From JBFLVN01 sp040758475 (GTDB lineage: Bacteria; JAGRBM01): a stretch of 24,988 nucleotides of DNA. Position numbers and translations under genes: made by a program. Of this stretch, positions 6,619 to 14,026 are shown one piece after another. The notes under the pieces are model-generated. The model was not told where the DNA came from. It worked only from the letters and a program-made list of their open reading frames with translations, and did no database searches. The stretch is from positions 1 through 24,988 of the forward strand of contig JBFLVN010000018.1 of the NCBI GenBank assembly GCA_040758475.1, written 5' to 3'. Position 1 is the first letter of the stretch, and the number at the start of each line of letters is the position of its first letter.

Positions 6619-7473
6619 TCACGAAAGAGAGTTGTTTTTTAACCCAAGCTCTCTCCCCCACCGGGCCCAGAGGTTGCCGGTGACAAGCGCGCGATAAGTG
6701 GAAAAATATTCTTCCTGTTTTCCGTGAAGACGCTTGCGCCAGGCTTCACCCGCATCGCCGCTCAAGAGTTTATAGGCGCGAAGCTGTGCCTCCAGCACTT
6801 CCAAGTCCTGCGCCGCGCCCAAGGCGTCCTGGATGACGCTCAGCTTCTTTTTCCATTTCGCGTAGTGGGCGGGGAGGAAATTCTCGGCCGTATATCGGAA
6901 ACGTTTCGCCGCGATCCGAAGGGCGTGGTAATTCGCGGGAATACCACTCGCGAGCGCTCTCTCATGGAGCTTTCCCACCATGGCGCAAGAACGCCGTCCC
7001 AATTTGAGAAAAGATTTTTCCGGCAGATCAAGCGAAGCGAGGCGCTCAGGAAGCTTCTTCGTCCATCCTCGCCACTGCTCGCGGTCGAACGCCTCGATCG
7101 CCCGGCGGACTTTTATGCTCTCGCACTGCGCTTTCTTTCGCAGGCGCGCGGAAGCCTCCCGGACGATGGGATCGCTCTCGCCCCCGAGTTTTTCAAGCCA
7201 TTGAAGCTCGACCTGGATGTCCCGGAGGTTTCCGAGCGGCCGGAAAAGCGAACGGATTTCTTCGGAAAAACGGCGCCAGCGCTTGTGATCGTCAAAATCG
7301 CGGATGCCCTCCGCGAGCGAGCGGCAGCGGCGGAGGGCCGCCCGAAGATCGTGGACGGGTTTCTCTTCGAGGTTCCTTCCCGCCCGGCGGTGCTGGCGCA
7401 GGACTTCCCCCATCCAATAAGCAAGAGCATCCGGCGGCCTTCGCAGGGCCTTTTTTCGCTTGGTGCCGGCCAC
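6619..7473 (-). CDS. CHAD-domain protein
   Basis: The protein has 284 residues and is very basic. It contains the two-part CHAD (conserved histidine alpha-helical) signature: HDLRAALRRCR (41-51) with LFRPLGNLRDIQVEL (76-90) in the first half, and HALRIAAKRFRYTAENF (183-199) with IQDALGAAQDLEVL (214-227) in the second. The conserved His41/Arg44 and His183/Arg186/Lys190/Arg193 line a basic channel that in studied CHAD proteins binds polyphosphate or other polyanions. No CYTH domain or signal peptide is present, so it is a stand-alone cytoplasmic CHAD protein. The start is GTG 7473-7471 with GGGAGG about 8 nt upstream. It is followed by the operon leader region, so it probably ends the upstream gene string, 73 nt after the unknown gene. 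Confidence 0.88.
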   Translation of the reverse strand: MAGTKRKKALRRPPDALAYWMGEVLRQHRRAGRNLEEKPVHDLRAALRRCRSLAEGIRDFDDHKRWRRFSEEIRSLFRPLGNLRDIQVELQWLEKLGGESDPIVREASARLRKKAQCESIKVRRAIEAFDREQWRGWTKKLPERLASLDLPEKSFLKLGRRSCAMVGKLHERALASGIPANYHALRIAAKRFRYTAENFLPAHYAKWKKKLSVIQDALGAAQDLEVLEAQLRAYKLLSGDAGEAWRKRLHGKQEEYFSTYRALVTGNLWARWGRELGLKNNSLS

Positions 7474-7546
7474 GGCCCCTCCCTTTCGGTTGCGGGAGGA
7501 AAGCTATCAAAGAATTGTTACAAAATTGTGGCGAAGAGGAAATTCG

Positions 7547-8347
7547 TCAAACAGCTGGAACGCCCTGGGCCGCCTCTTCCGATTCGGCCATTTCCTCTGG
7601 AATAACCCATTGGAAAAGAAGGTGGCGAAGGAGGCCTGCCGGATCGCTCGGGAGTTTGTTGCAGTAGTTCATGAGGCCCGAAAGGCTCGAAAACGTCCGT
7701 TCGGCATTGGTGAAATTTTTCCCACGCAACCGGAAGAACCCTTCCCGGAGTTTTCTGCGCATCCGGGGATTCTTCTTGAACTCCCGGACGTATTCGAGAA
7801 GGTCCTCGTGATAGTCCGGGTCTTCAATGGTCGCCCGGAGCGTCTTTGCCCGGGGATGGGTTCCGGCGAGGACGGCTTCGAGCTGGCGTTCCATCTCGTC
7901 CAGGCCATCCGGAAACATCACCAGCAACTGAAGGTCGAACACGGGATCGTGGTGCGTCACCTGCATCAGGTGGCCGATGATCGTGTCGCGTTCGGAAAAA
8001 AGCCCGGAAGGATCGAGCATGGAAACCGGGTCATCGAGCCAACGCAGGACCTGGTGAAAGGCGAAATTGATTTCGAGGCGCTGGTAGAAATCATCCGACC
8101 CTGGGATGAGAAAGTAACGGAACGTATCGATCACCCCTACGGCCAATTGCCCGGGCGTGGGAACTTCCTTCATGAACCCCGCGTCCTTGAGGGCCTTGAG
8201 GCGTCGGCGCGTTTCTTCGCGATTGCCCCACGACCGAAGCGTCTCCCCCACCCGCTCGATCTTCCCGCGTACGGCCTCGGGCGAGCCGACGGCGGTGCGG
8301 ATGAGTTCCAGGGGGGAATGGGTCTGGCGGTAGCTCTGCGCTTCCAT
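7547..8347 (-). CDS. conserved-looking protein of unknown function
   Basis: The protein has 266 residues and I do not recognise the family. It has no signal peptide or obvious membrane helix. It is rich in charged residues and appears mostly helical. The N-terminal part (about 1-70) looks like a small helical unit, with EETRRRLKALKDAGFM resembling a helix-turn-helix or winged-helix piece. The middle (about 75-140) has an aromatic-rich segment, FRYFLIPGSDDFYQRLEINF, and LDDPVSMLDPSGL. A His/Asp-bearing segment (about 125-190: GHLMQVTHHDPVFD, DPDYHEDL) could bind metal, which is speculative. The start ATG 8347-8345 has GGAG just upstream. Normal codon bias and clean spacing between two other minus-strand genes support it as a real gene. 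Confidence 0.75.
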   Translation of the reverse strand: MEAQSYRQTHSPLELIRTAVGSPEAVRGKIERVGETLRSWGNREETRRRLKALKDAGFMKEVPTPGQLAVGVIDTFRYFLIPGSDDFYQRLEINFAFHQVLRWLDDPVSMLDPSGLFSERDTIIGHLMQVTHHDPVFDLQLLVMFPDGLDEMERQLEAVLAGTHPRAKTLRATIEDPDYHEDLLEYVREFKKNPRMRRKLREGFFRLRGKNFTNAERTFSSLSGLMNYCNKLPSDPAGLLRHLLFQWVIPEEMAESEEAAQGVPAV

Positions 8348-8411
8348 GAACTCCAGGGTACGAGATCGAGAAAAATGGTCAAGGAAAAAAGGTTCTCAAA
8401 AGTGAACGCGG

Positions 8412-9386
8412 CTAACTATTGGCTCCCATTTCGCGCAATCCCTCCGCCATCGATACGACGTTTTTAAACCCCAGTTCCCGGCGGATTTTGGCGTCGCTCA
8501 CGGCGATGTCCGTTCCGATCAGATAGATCATTGTTCTCACGATGGGCGGCGCGCCGGGAAGCGGGAGGACTTTCCAGAGAAATTCGCAGAGATAGGCGGC
8601 CCCGAGAGCGAGGGGCCTCGGAATCGAAATATCCGGTGGCGTGATTCCCTGGGTCTTCAAAACTTCCGTAAGGATTTTCCGGGCAGGCCATTGCTCGCCG
8701 TCGGTGACGAAATAAATCTCCCCGCCCTTCCCTTTCTCGGCGGCAAGCAGGAGCGCTTCGCAAAGGTTCCGGACGTGACAGGTGGGAAGGATGCTCTTCC
8801 CACCACCAATCCAGGCGAAACGCCGGGACTTTACGGCCCGGATGATTTCGTCGAGAGAAGACGTATCTCCTTTGCCCCAGATGTACGGCGGCCGGAGCGT
8901 CACCGTGCGGAAGCCCGGGGCGTTGGCCTCCTGGACGAGTTTTTCGGCAAGAGCTTTCGTCCGCGGGTAGATTCCCACGGGACCATTGGGGAGGCGATAG
9001 GTCTCATCGACGCCGTGGAGGCTCTTCCCATCGGCGATCACCGCCGCCGCCCCCACGTTGATGAACGCTTTGACGCTCGCTTCTTTGGCGGCTTGAAGGG
9101 TGTTCGCCGTCCCCGTCACGTTGATCTCAAAAATGCGCTTTTCATCCCCCGCCAGTTCCACGACCGCCGCCACGTGATAGACCGTCTCGCACCCGGCCAT
9201 CCCGGCCTTCATGGCGGCCACGTCGTCCAGGTCGCCCGGCACCGCCTTGGCCCCGGCTTCTTCAACGGCCTTCTTGGCTTTCTCCGAACGGGCGATCGCG
9301 CGGACCTCCACGCCATCCTTCCGGAGGCGCTCGATCAGATTGCGGCCCACGAAACCCGAACCGCCGGTGACGAAGGCAGAAGGCAT
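8412..9386 (-). CDS. NAD(P)-dependent epimerase/dehydratase-like extended SDR
   Basis: The protein has 324 residues. The N-terminal Rossmann motif GGSGFVG (8-14) is followed by GDLDD (51-55), the usual Asp pair near the adenine, and YPRTK (140-144), the catalytic Tyr and Lys. The usual Ser/Thr upstream is replaced in VGAAAVI (111-117). Its pattern is closest to the 3-beta-hydroxysteroid dehydrogenase/isomerase and NAD-dependent epimerase group, acting on a nucleotide sugar, sterol-like or polyketide substrate that cannot be named from sequence. The start ATG 9386-9384 lies 18 nt after the MuiA-like gene, with no good ribosome site, so coupling to that gene is possible. It is cytoplasmic, with a hydrophobic C-terminal segment around 255-290. 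Confidence 0.88.
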   Translation of the reverse strand: MPSAFVTGGSGFVGRNLIERLRKDGVEVRAIARSEKAKKAVEEAGAKAVPGDLDDVAAMKAGMAGCETVYHVAAVVELAGDEKRIFEINVTGTANTLQAAKEASVKAFINVGAAAVIADGKSLHGVDETYRLPNGPVGIYPRTKALAEKLVQEANAPGFRTVTLRPPYIWGKGDTSSLDEIIRAVKSRRFAWIGGGKSILPTCHVRNLCEALLLAAEKGKGGEIYFVTDGEQWPARKILTEVLKTQGITPPDISIPRPLALGAAYLCEFLWKVLPLPGAPPIVRTMIYLIGTDIAVSDAKIRRELGFKNVVSMAEGLREMGANS

Positions 9387-9404
9387 GGGTGAACTAGCGC
9401 TCGA

Positions 9405-11156
9405 TCAGAGCCCCTCGATCTCCAAATCCGGAGCGTGGGTGACGAGGAACTTGAGTTCGATGGTCTTTTCTTCGCCCGGCAAAAGGTCGTATTCCCAAGA
9501 AAGAGTCCCGGGCTTCGCGGGTTCTTTTTGTTCGAGCGCCTTCTTGGCGAGCGCTTCGGGGAGATACTTGGGATCGGCCTCCGGGGAGTTGGACGGCGTC
9601 GTCCCATCGGCCAGGGCGATCGTGATCCGCTCGTCCCGGGAGACGGGCACCTGATCCTTCAAAATGATCTTGCGCGGCGCTTTGCGCAGGTTCTTCACGC
9701 GGATGCGGTAGTGGAAGAAGCGCTCCACCTTGCGGGAGAGAAGCCCCGCCGATTGGCGGCGGGAGACAACGTATTCGCGCAAAATCTTGATGGAGGGGTC
9801 GCGCCCGAGGGAAAGCGTGAAGAAATCCCCCGGCGGAACGGAGCCGATTCCCGTATTCCCCTGGAAAGCCCCATCCACGAAAAGTTGCGCGGCTCCCGAA
9901 AGCAGCGGAACGCCCGTCGAATTCTCGATCTCGCTCGTCACGAAGGCCGCCTCATCGCGCTTGGGAACGGCGCGGGCCAGGAGCGTGGCGGCCAGGGAAT
10001 AATTTCCGATTTCGAGTTGCTTGGGCTCGCCGTTGGAAAAAACGCTCTGGCGCTTTGCGATGATGAACTCCATCGAGAGCCCGCTCTCCACCGCTTCCGC
10101 CATGTCGTAGGCGGCCGGCGCTTCGGTGGCGGGAACGGGAGCCTGCGCCACCATCTCGTCCATTTCGGCCTGCTCCATCGCCATGGAGCCGGCCATCATT
10201 TCCATCTTGGCTTTCTTCCGCAGTTCCCGCATCACGACCGGCTGGCGGACCTGGATGTACCAGGCCGGCAGGTCCGGAAGGGTCTGGCTCGTCGAAGGTT
10301 GGGCCGTGGAGAGGATGAGCTGCACGTCCTTCCAATCCTCGCCAGTCGCCTGGGAGACGGAGGCGCCGTAATCCAAATTCACCTTCTGGGTTTCCGTATC
10401 GAGCCGGGCGTCGTAGCGGGCACCCCAGGAGGCGCCGTAGGCCACGTATTCGAGCGAGAGCGTGAGCGCCCCGGGCCTGGGAAGCTCCACGTTGATCGCG
10501 ACGTCCTGGTAGTTGGTCGATTGCTTGGCGCGGAGTTCTTCGAGTTCCCGTTCGAGGACCGATAGTTCCCCCTGGAGTTTTTTCTTCCGGGGTTCGAGCT
10601 TTCGCTGGGCGGCGAGGATTCTCTCGCTCTCCTGCCCCACGAAGGCCACGGTCTGCTTCCACCCGGCCACGTCGATCCTGGGAGCCGTCGGGATGGACTC
10701 CCCCGCTTTTTTGGAAATCCCGTCCCGGAGCGCCGCGACGAACTGGAGCTGGGAATCGAGCGACTTCTTTTCGTCATCCACGGCGGCGATTTCTTCGCGC
10801 TTCTTGTCGATCTTGTCTTCGAGGGAGCGGACTTCCGCGTCGAGCGCCCGGGAGGCGTAGCTCGTGCCGATTTCCACCGCGCCGATCTTCGCTCCCGCCG
10901 GGCCGGAGGCATTTGCCTGGAGGGATTCGAGCGCCACGGAAGTGGGAAGGCCTTTTACGGTCAGGACGTGCTCCCCGGCGGGGAGTTCTTCCTTCCCCTG
11001 GCGGGTCACGCGGGCCGAACCCGGATAGACGATCACCCGGGTGATTTTGGTATCCACCGTCCGCTCGGCGGCGTGGGCCGTTGGAGCGAGAGCCAGCAAT
11101 CCTACGAGAAGAGAGGCTATAAAAAACTTCTGCATTACCAATGCTTTTAAACTCAT
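9405..11156 (-). CDS. MuiA-family (DUF4140/DUF4139) secreted protein
   Basis: The protein has 583 residues. A Sec signal peptide (MQKFFIASLLVGLLALAPTAHA, residues 8-29) is followed by a DUF4140-type N-terminal domain (about 32-130, beginning with TRVIVYPGSARVTRQG). A coiled coil (about 105-215) and the DUF4139 domain (about 215-583, with LSLEYVAYGASWGARYDARL and YDLLPGEEKTIELKF) complete the MuiA/TIGR02231 architecture; the length is typical. A low-complexity stretch unusually rich in Met and Glu/Ala interrupts DUF4139 at about 310-370. The start ATG 11156-11154 overlaps the hicA stop (ATGA) and has GGAG 8 nt upstream; Met8 is an alternative that still leaves the signal peptide. The biochemical role is unknown; the name comes from effects on mucoidy. 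Confidence 0.85.
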   Translation of the reverse strand: MSLKALVMQKFFIASLLVGLLALAPTAHAAERTVDTKITRVIVYPGSARVTRQGKEELPAGEHVLTVKGLPTSVALESLQANASGPAGAKIGAVEIGTSYASRALDAEVRSLEDKIDKKREEIAAVDDEKKSLDSQLQFVAALRDGISKKAGESIPTAPRIDVAGWKQTVAFVGQESERILAAQRKLEPRKKKLQGELSVLERELEELRAKQSTNYQDVAINVELPRPGALTLSLEYVAYGASWGARYDARLDTETQKVNLDYGASVSQATGEDWKDVQLILSTAQPSTSQTLPDLPAWYIQVRQPVVMRELRKKAKMEMMAGSMAMEQAEMDEMVAQAPVPATEAPAAYDMAEAVESGLSMEFIIAKRQSVFSNGEPKQLEIGNYSLAATLLARAVPKRDEAAFVTSEIENSTGVPLLSGAAQLFVDGAFQGNTGIGSVPPGDFFTLSLGRDPSIKILREYVVSRRQSAGLLSRKVERFFHYRIRVKNLRKAPRKIILKDQVPVSRDERITIALADGTTPSNSPEADPKYLPEALAKKALEQKEPAKPGTLSWEYDLLPGEEKTIELKFLVTHAPDLEIEGL

Positions 11157-11383
11157 CTTACCAACTCCAAAAAGTCATCTACGGAAAGTCGCGCTTGTTT
11201 GAGGAGGTGAGAGAGAGTTGAGCGCTTCACGGGATTGTGAGCCGGCACTGTTATTTTCAGGGTTTCATCGGCCAAGTGCTTCTGCATTCGGATATGGCTG
11301 CCGCGTTGGCGGACGACGACCCATCCACCCCGTTGCAATGCCTTCACGATCCGGTCGTACCCCAGTGAGGGTACTTTGCTCAT
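11153..11383 (-). CDS. hicA: HicA-family mRNA interferase toxin
   Basis: The protein has 76 residues, the usual HicA/YcfA size. It shows the small double-stranded-RNA-binding-like fold pattern: a helix with GYDRIVKALQRGGW, then VVRQRGSHIRM containing the catalytic His30, then the TVPAH strand and a C-terminal helix (LSHLLKQARLSVDDFL). The expected activity is ribosome-independent mRNA cleavage, neutralised by HicB. Its ATG overlaps the hicB TGA by 4 nt, so it is translationally coupled to the antitoxin. Its own stop overlaps the start of the MuiA-like gene by 4 nt. All catalytic features appear intact. Confidence 0.9.
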   Translation of the reverse strand: MSKVPSLGYDRIVKALQRGGWVVVRQRGSHIRMQKHLADETLKITVPAHNPVKRSTLSHLLKQARLSVDDFLELVR

Positions 11384-11583
11384 AAGGTCAGCTCGCGAAC
11401 CTTGCTGCCTTCGTGTTCTACGAAATCGTCATCCACGGGCTCAAGGTAAAGCTTGATCGCTTCCCGGATATTGCTAAGGGCTTCTTTTTCCGTATCCCCT
11501 TCGCTGATGCACCCAGGAAGGGATGGAACGTAGACGGTGAATCCGCCTTCATCGCTGGGCTCCAAAACCACTTTGAGCTTCAT
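11380..11583 (-). CDS. hicB: HicB-family antitoxin, short form
   Basis: The protein has 67 residues. The HicB core is clear: EGGFTVYVPSLPGCISEGDTE followed by the helix KEALSNIREAIKLYL. It is the short type, ending shortly after the core with no helix-turn-helix or ribbon-helix-helix DNA-binding tail. The start ATG 11583-11581 has GAGGAA about 6 nt upstream. Gene order is antitoxin first, then toxin, with a 4-nt overlap. A strong sigma70-type promoter lies directly in front, giving a leader of only about 17 nt. Confidence 0.9.
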   Translation of the reverse strand: MKLKVVLEPSDEGGFTVYVPSLPGCISEGDTEKEALSNIREAIKLYLEPVDDDFVEHEGSKVRELTL

Positions 11584-11602
11584 AAAGATTCCTCGAAAAC
11601 GG

Positions 11603-11615
11603 CTTTATTATAAAG
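11603..11615. promoter_or_regulatory. palindrome over the hicBA -10, candidate operator
   Basis: CTTTAT-T-ATAAAG is a perfect 13-bp palindrome that fully covers the -10 element of the hicBA promoter. Such a site is where an autoregulating antitoxin complex would bind. The HicB here lacks an obvious DNA-binding domain, so the binder, if any, is uncertain; part of the symmetry comes from the TATAAT box itself. Confidence 0.45.
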
Positions 11616-11635
11616 ATCGCGCGGAAAACCGTCAA
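11607..11635 (-). promoter_or_regulatory. sigma70-type promoter of hicBA (and possibly the muiA-like gene)
   Basis: On the minus strand TTGACG (11635-11630) and a consensus TATAAT (11612-11607) are separated by exactly 17 nt. The expected start is near 11600, about 17 nt before the hicB ATG. This is the best-matched promoter in the minus-strand block. Because hicB, hicA and the muiA-like gene overlap in sequence, it probably drives all three. Confidence 0.8.
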
Positions 11636-11647
11636 ATTTCAAGGCGC

Positions 11648-13870
11648 CTACCCCGCCGCCGCGGCGAGGGGGCGCTCCATGCGGCCTTCCCGCTCCGGAT
11701 AGACTCGCGCCGCGATGCTCTTGAAGGCCGGGGTCTTGCTCCTCGCGTCCAGTTTCCTGGGCACAAGCACGTTGGCCTCGGGATAATACATGGCCAGATT
11801 TCCCGGCCGGATGCCGGTAACGAAAACGTAGGCCGCCATTTTCCCCGAATCGGTTTCGACGGAGACCCGGCTCCCCTCGGCAACGCCCAGGCGCTGCGCA
11901 TCCTCGGCGCTCATTAGAACCACGTCCCGGCGCTTGGGGCCCCGATACAAGTCCTCTTCTTCGTAGACCACCGTGTTGAACTGCCCCTCCGAGCGGAGCG
12001 TCATCAGGCGGAACTCGTCCGGCGGCGGGGAAAACGTGGGAAGCGGCGTCACGTGGAAACGGGCCTTGCCGCCCTCCGTGGCGAATCGGGGGGTGTGAAG
12101 AACCCGTCCCTTGATCTCGAACTCGGTCTTTTCGCCGTCCACTTTCCGAATGGCTTCGAAACCGGGAACAACCTTAGCGATCTCCTCGCGCAGGGCGGCG
12201 TGGGACTTCATCTTCTTCCAATCGAACTTCCCGGCCGGGAGAATCCTCTCCGCCAGTTCCGCGATGATCTCCACTTCCGAGCGGCATTCGCCGGAAGGCG
12301 CCTCTTCCCTCCCATCGGAAACCCTGACGAAATTGAACATGGACTCCTGGGTCGTGAGTTGCCGCTCTTCGTCCCGCGCAAGGCACGGAACGATAATGGC
12401 CGTCCGCCCCCGGCCGTGGACGTGGCCTTCGTTGAGCTTCGTAGTGACGGAAAGCGTAAGGCCGATGCGCTTCAAAGCCGCCGACGCCCAGGGGCGGTCG
12501 GGGTTGCTCGAAAAGAGATTCCCACCCAGGAGAAAGGCCGAGCGGATTTTCCCCTGGTGGGCCGCGAGCATGGAAGAGTACGTATCCTGTCCCGGATTGG
12601 CCGGGACTTTGATCCCGTAGACTTCTTCGAGCTTCCCCGCGAAAGCCTTCTTGAGGACGGGCGAAACGCCGCAGGAACCCACGCCCTGGACGTTCGAGTG
12701 ACCCCGGATGGGGAGAAGCCCCGATCCTTCCTTCCCGAGCCAGCCCCTCGCCAGGGCGAGGTTCCCAAGCGCGAGCACGTTGTCCACGCCGTTGGCGTGG
12801 TGGGTGAGCCCCATGGCCCAGGCGAAGATGCCGCGCTTGGAAGCGGCGAGAATCTTTGCCGCCTCATCGATCTGCTCTCGCTCCACGCCGCAGGCCGCGA
12901 CGAGCGTGTTCCAGGAAGCCTGCGAAACATCCCGTTCCACTTCCTTCCAACCAGCCGCGTGGTTTTCTACGAACTCCCGATCCACGGCGCCCTTCTCGAT
13001 CACGCCTTTTAAAAGCGCCTTGAAGAGCGCCACGTCCGAACCCACGTGGGGCTGCAAGTAGAGGTCCGAGACTTTCGAGGAAAAAAGGAAACTCCGCCAG
13101 TCGGAAGGGACGCGGAATTTGATGAGTCCGAGTTCCCGAAGCGGATTGATGACGATGACCTTCCCGCCCCGGCGGCGGAGGTTTACGAGCTGCGTGATGA
13201 GCCGCGGGTGGTTGCTCGCCGGATTGGCCCCGGCAAGGAGGACGAGATCGGCCTTGGAGAGGTCTTCGAGGCCAACCGAAGCCGTGCCGGAGCCGTAGAT
13301 GTCCGCAAGAGCCACGCCGGAGGCCTGATGGCAGTAGTAGGAACAGTTGTGGATGTTGGGCGTGCCCCACGCCCGGGCAACGAGTTGGAGGAGAAAGGCT
13401 GCTTCGTTGGACGCCCGGCCGGAAGAATAGAAGAAGGCTTCACCGGGCACGGTGCTCTTGAAGGATTCGGCGGCGCGGGAGAAGGCTTCCTCCCAGGAAA
13501 TCCGCCGGAAGAATTTCTGCCCTTCTTCCGCCAGGATGGGAAAGGAAAGGCGGCCCAAATTCTCGAACTCGCGGGACGTGAGTTTTTCGAGAACCGAAAT
13601 CGGCGTGATCTTGAAGAAGCTCTCGGGAATGGGCGGCTGCATGTCGCCCGCCTGGGCCTGGACGCTCTTCTTGCAGACTTCCGGAAAGTGGCCGGCCTCG
13701 TTCGTCATCCCGCCCTGCTGGCCGCCCATGCCGAGCGCGCAGGTCTTGCAGGCGTTCTTGCTTCGCATCCTCCGCCAGAAGCGCAGGAGTCCTCCGGCCT
13801 CGAAGGCTTTCTTGAAGACATAGAGGACGGCTCGCAGGCCGCCTCCGGCCCTGACGGCGGGTTTGCCCAT
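11648..13870 (-). CDS. YdeP/FdhF-family molybdopterin oxidoreductase
   Basis: The protein has 740 residues. The N-terminal SKNACKTCALGMGGQQGGM (37-55) is characteristic of the FdhF/YdeP family (TIGR01701 type). It is followed by NCSYYCHQASGVAL (175-188) at the molybdenum-ligand region, with Cys176, Cys180 and His181. Further molybdopterin-binding segments are VLLAGANPASNHP, LLPIRGHSNVQGVGSCG, and the C-terminal beta-barrel domain (about 620-740, GSRVSVETDSG and AMYYPEANVL). Only Cys41, Cys44 and Cys66 are seen near the N-terminus, so a standard four-Cys iron-sulfur site is not obvious; this appears normal for the family. It has no twin-Arg signal, so it is probably cytoplasmic. The substrate is unknown; E. 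coli YdeP is linked to acid resistance. The start ATG 13870-13868 has a weak ribosome site. It is divergent from the sensor kinase. Confidence 0.9.
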   Translation of the reverse strand: MGKPAVRAGGGLRAVLYVFKKAFEAGGLLRFWRRMRSKNACKTCALGMGGQQGGMTNEAGHFPEVCKKSVQAQAGDMQPPIPESFFKITPISVLEKLTSREFENLGRLSFPILAEEGQKFFRRISWEEAFSRAAESFKSTVPGEAFFYSSGRASNEAAFLLQLVARAWGTPNIHNCSYYCHQASGVALADIYGSGTASVGLEDLSKADLVLLAGANPASNHPRLITQLVNLRRRGGKVIVINPLRELGLIKFRVPSDWRSFLFSSKVSDLYLQPHVGSDVALFKALLKGVIEKGAVDREFVENHAAGWKEVERDVSQASWNTLVAACGVEREQIDEAAKILAASKRGIFAWAMGLTHHANGVDNVLALGNLALARGWLGKEGSGLLPIRGHSNVQGVGSCGVSPVLKKAFAGKLEEVYGIKVPANPGQDTYSSMLAAHQGKIRSAFLLGGNLFSSNPDRPWASAALKRIGLTLSVTTKLNEGHVHGRGRTAIIVPCLARDEERQLTTQESMFNFVRVSDGREEAPSGECRSEVEIIAELAERILPAGKFDWKKMKSHAALREEIAKVVPGFEAIRKVDGEKTEFEIKGRVLHTPRFATEGGKARFHVTPLPTFSPPPDEFRLMTLRSEGQFNTVVYEEEDLYRGPKRRDVVLMSAEDAQRLGVAEGSRVSVETDSGKMAAYVFVTGIRPGNLAMYYPEANVLVPRKLDARSKTPAFKSIAARVYPEREGRMERPLAAAAG

Positions 13871-13935
13871 GGCGGGAGCCTATCCGGCCGCCCTGCGCGG
13901 AGCGAGAGGGGGCGTCCTGATACACGGCGCCCTCC

Positions 13936-13963
13936 TTGCCCCCCGCGCCCTTGGGCGTAAACT
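13936..13963 (+). promoter_or_regulatory. possible promoter for the hybrid kinase gene
   Basis: TTGCCC (13936-13941) and TAAACT (13958-13963) are separated by 16 nt. A small perfect palindrome, CGCCC-TT-GGGCG (13946-13957), fills most of the spacer. The predicted start is about 55 nt before the chosen ATG. The match to consensus is moderate and the region is GC-rich, so this is tentative. The 156-bp divergent gap 13871-14026 must also hold the promoter of the YdeP-like gene, for which I see no clear candidate. Confidence 0.35.
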
Positions 13964-14010
13964 AGCCCGGCGTTGCGGGGCCGTTTTCGTTTCCCATTCG
14001 GAACTCCCAG

Positions 14011-14018
14011 GGAGGGGG
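14011..14018 (+). promoter_or_regulatory. strong ribosome binding site that sets the kinase start
   Basis: GGAGGGGG ends 8 nt before ATG 14027-14029. An in-frame TTG at 13973 would add 18 residues but has no such site in front, so ATG 14027 is preferred. Confidence 0.75.
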
Positions 14019-14026
14019 ATTTCGCA

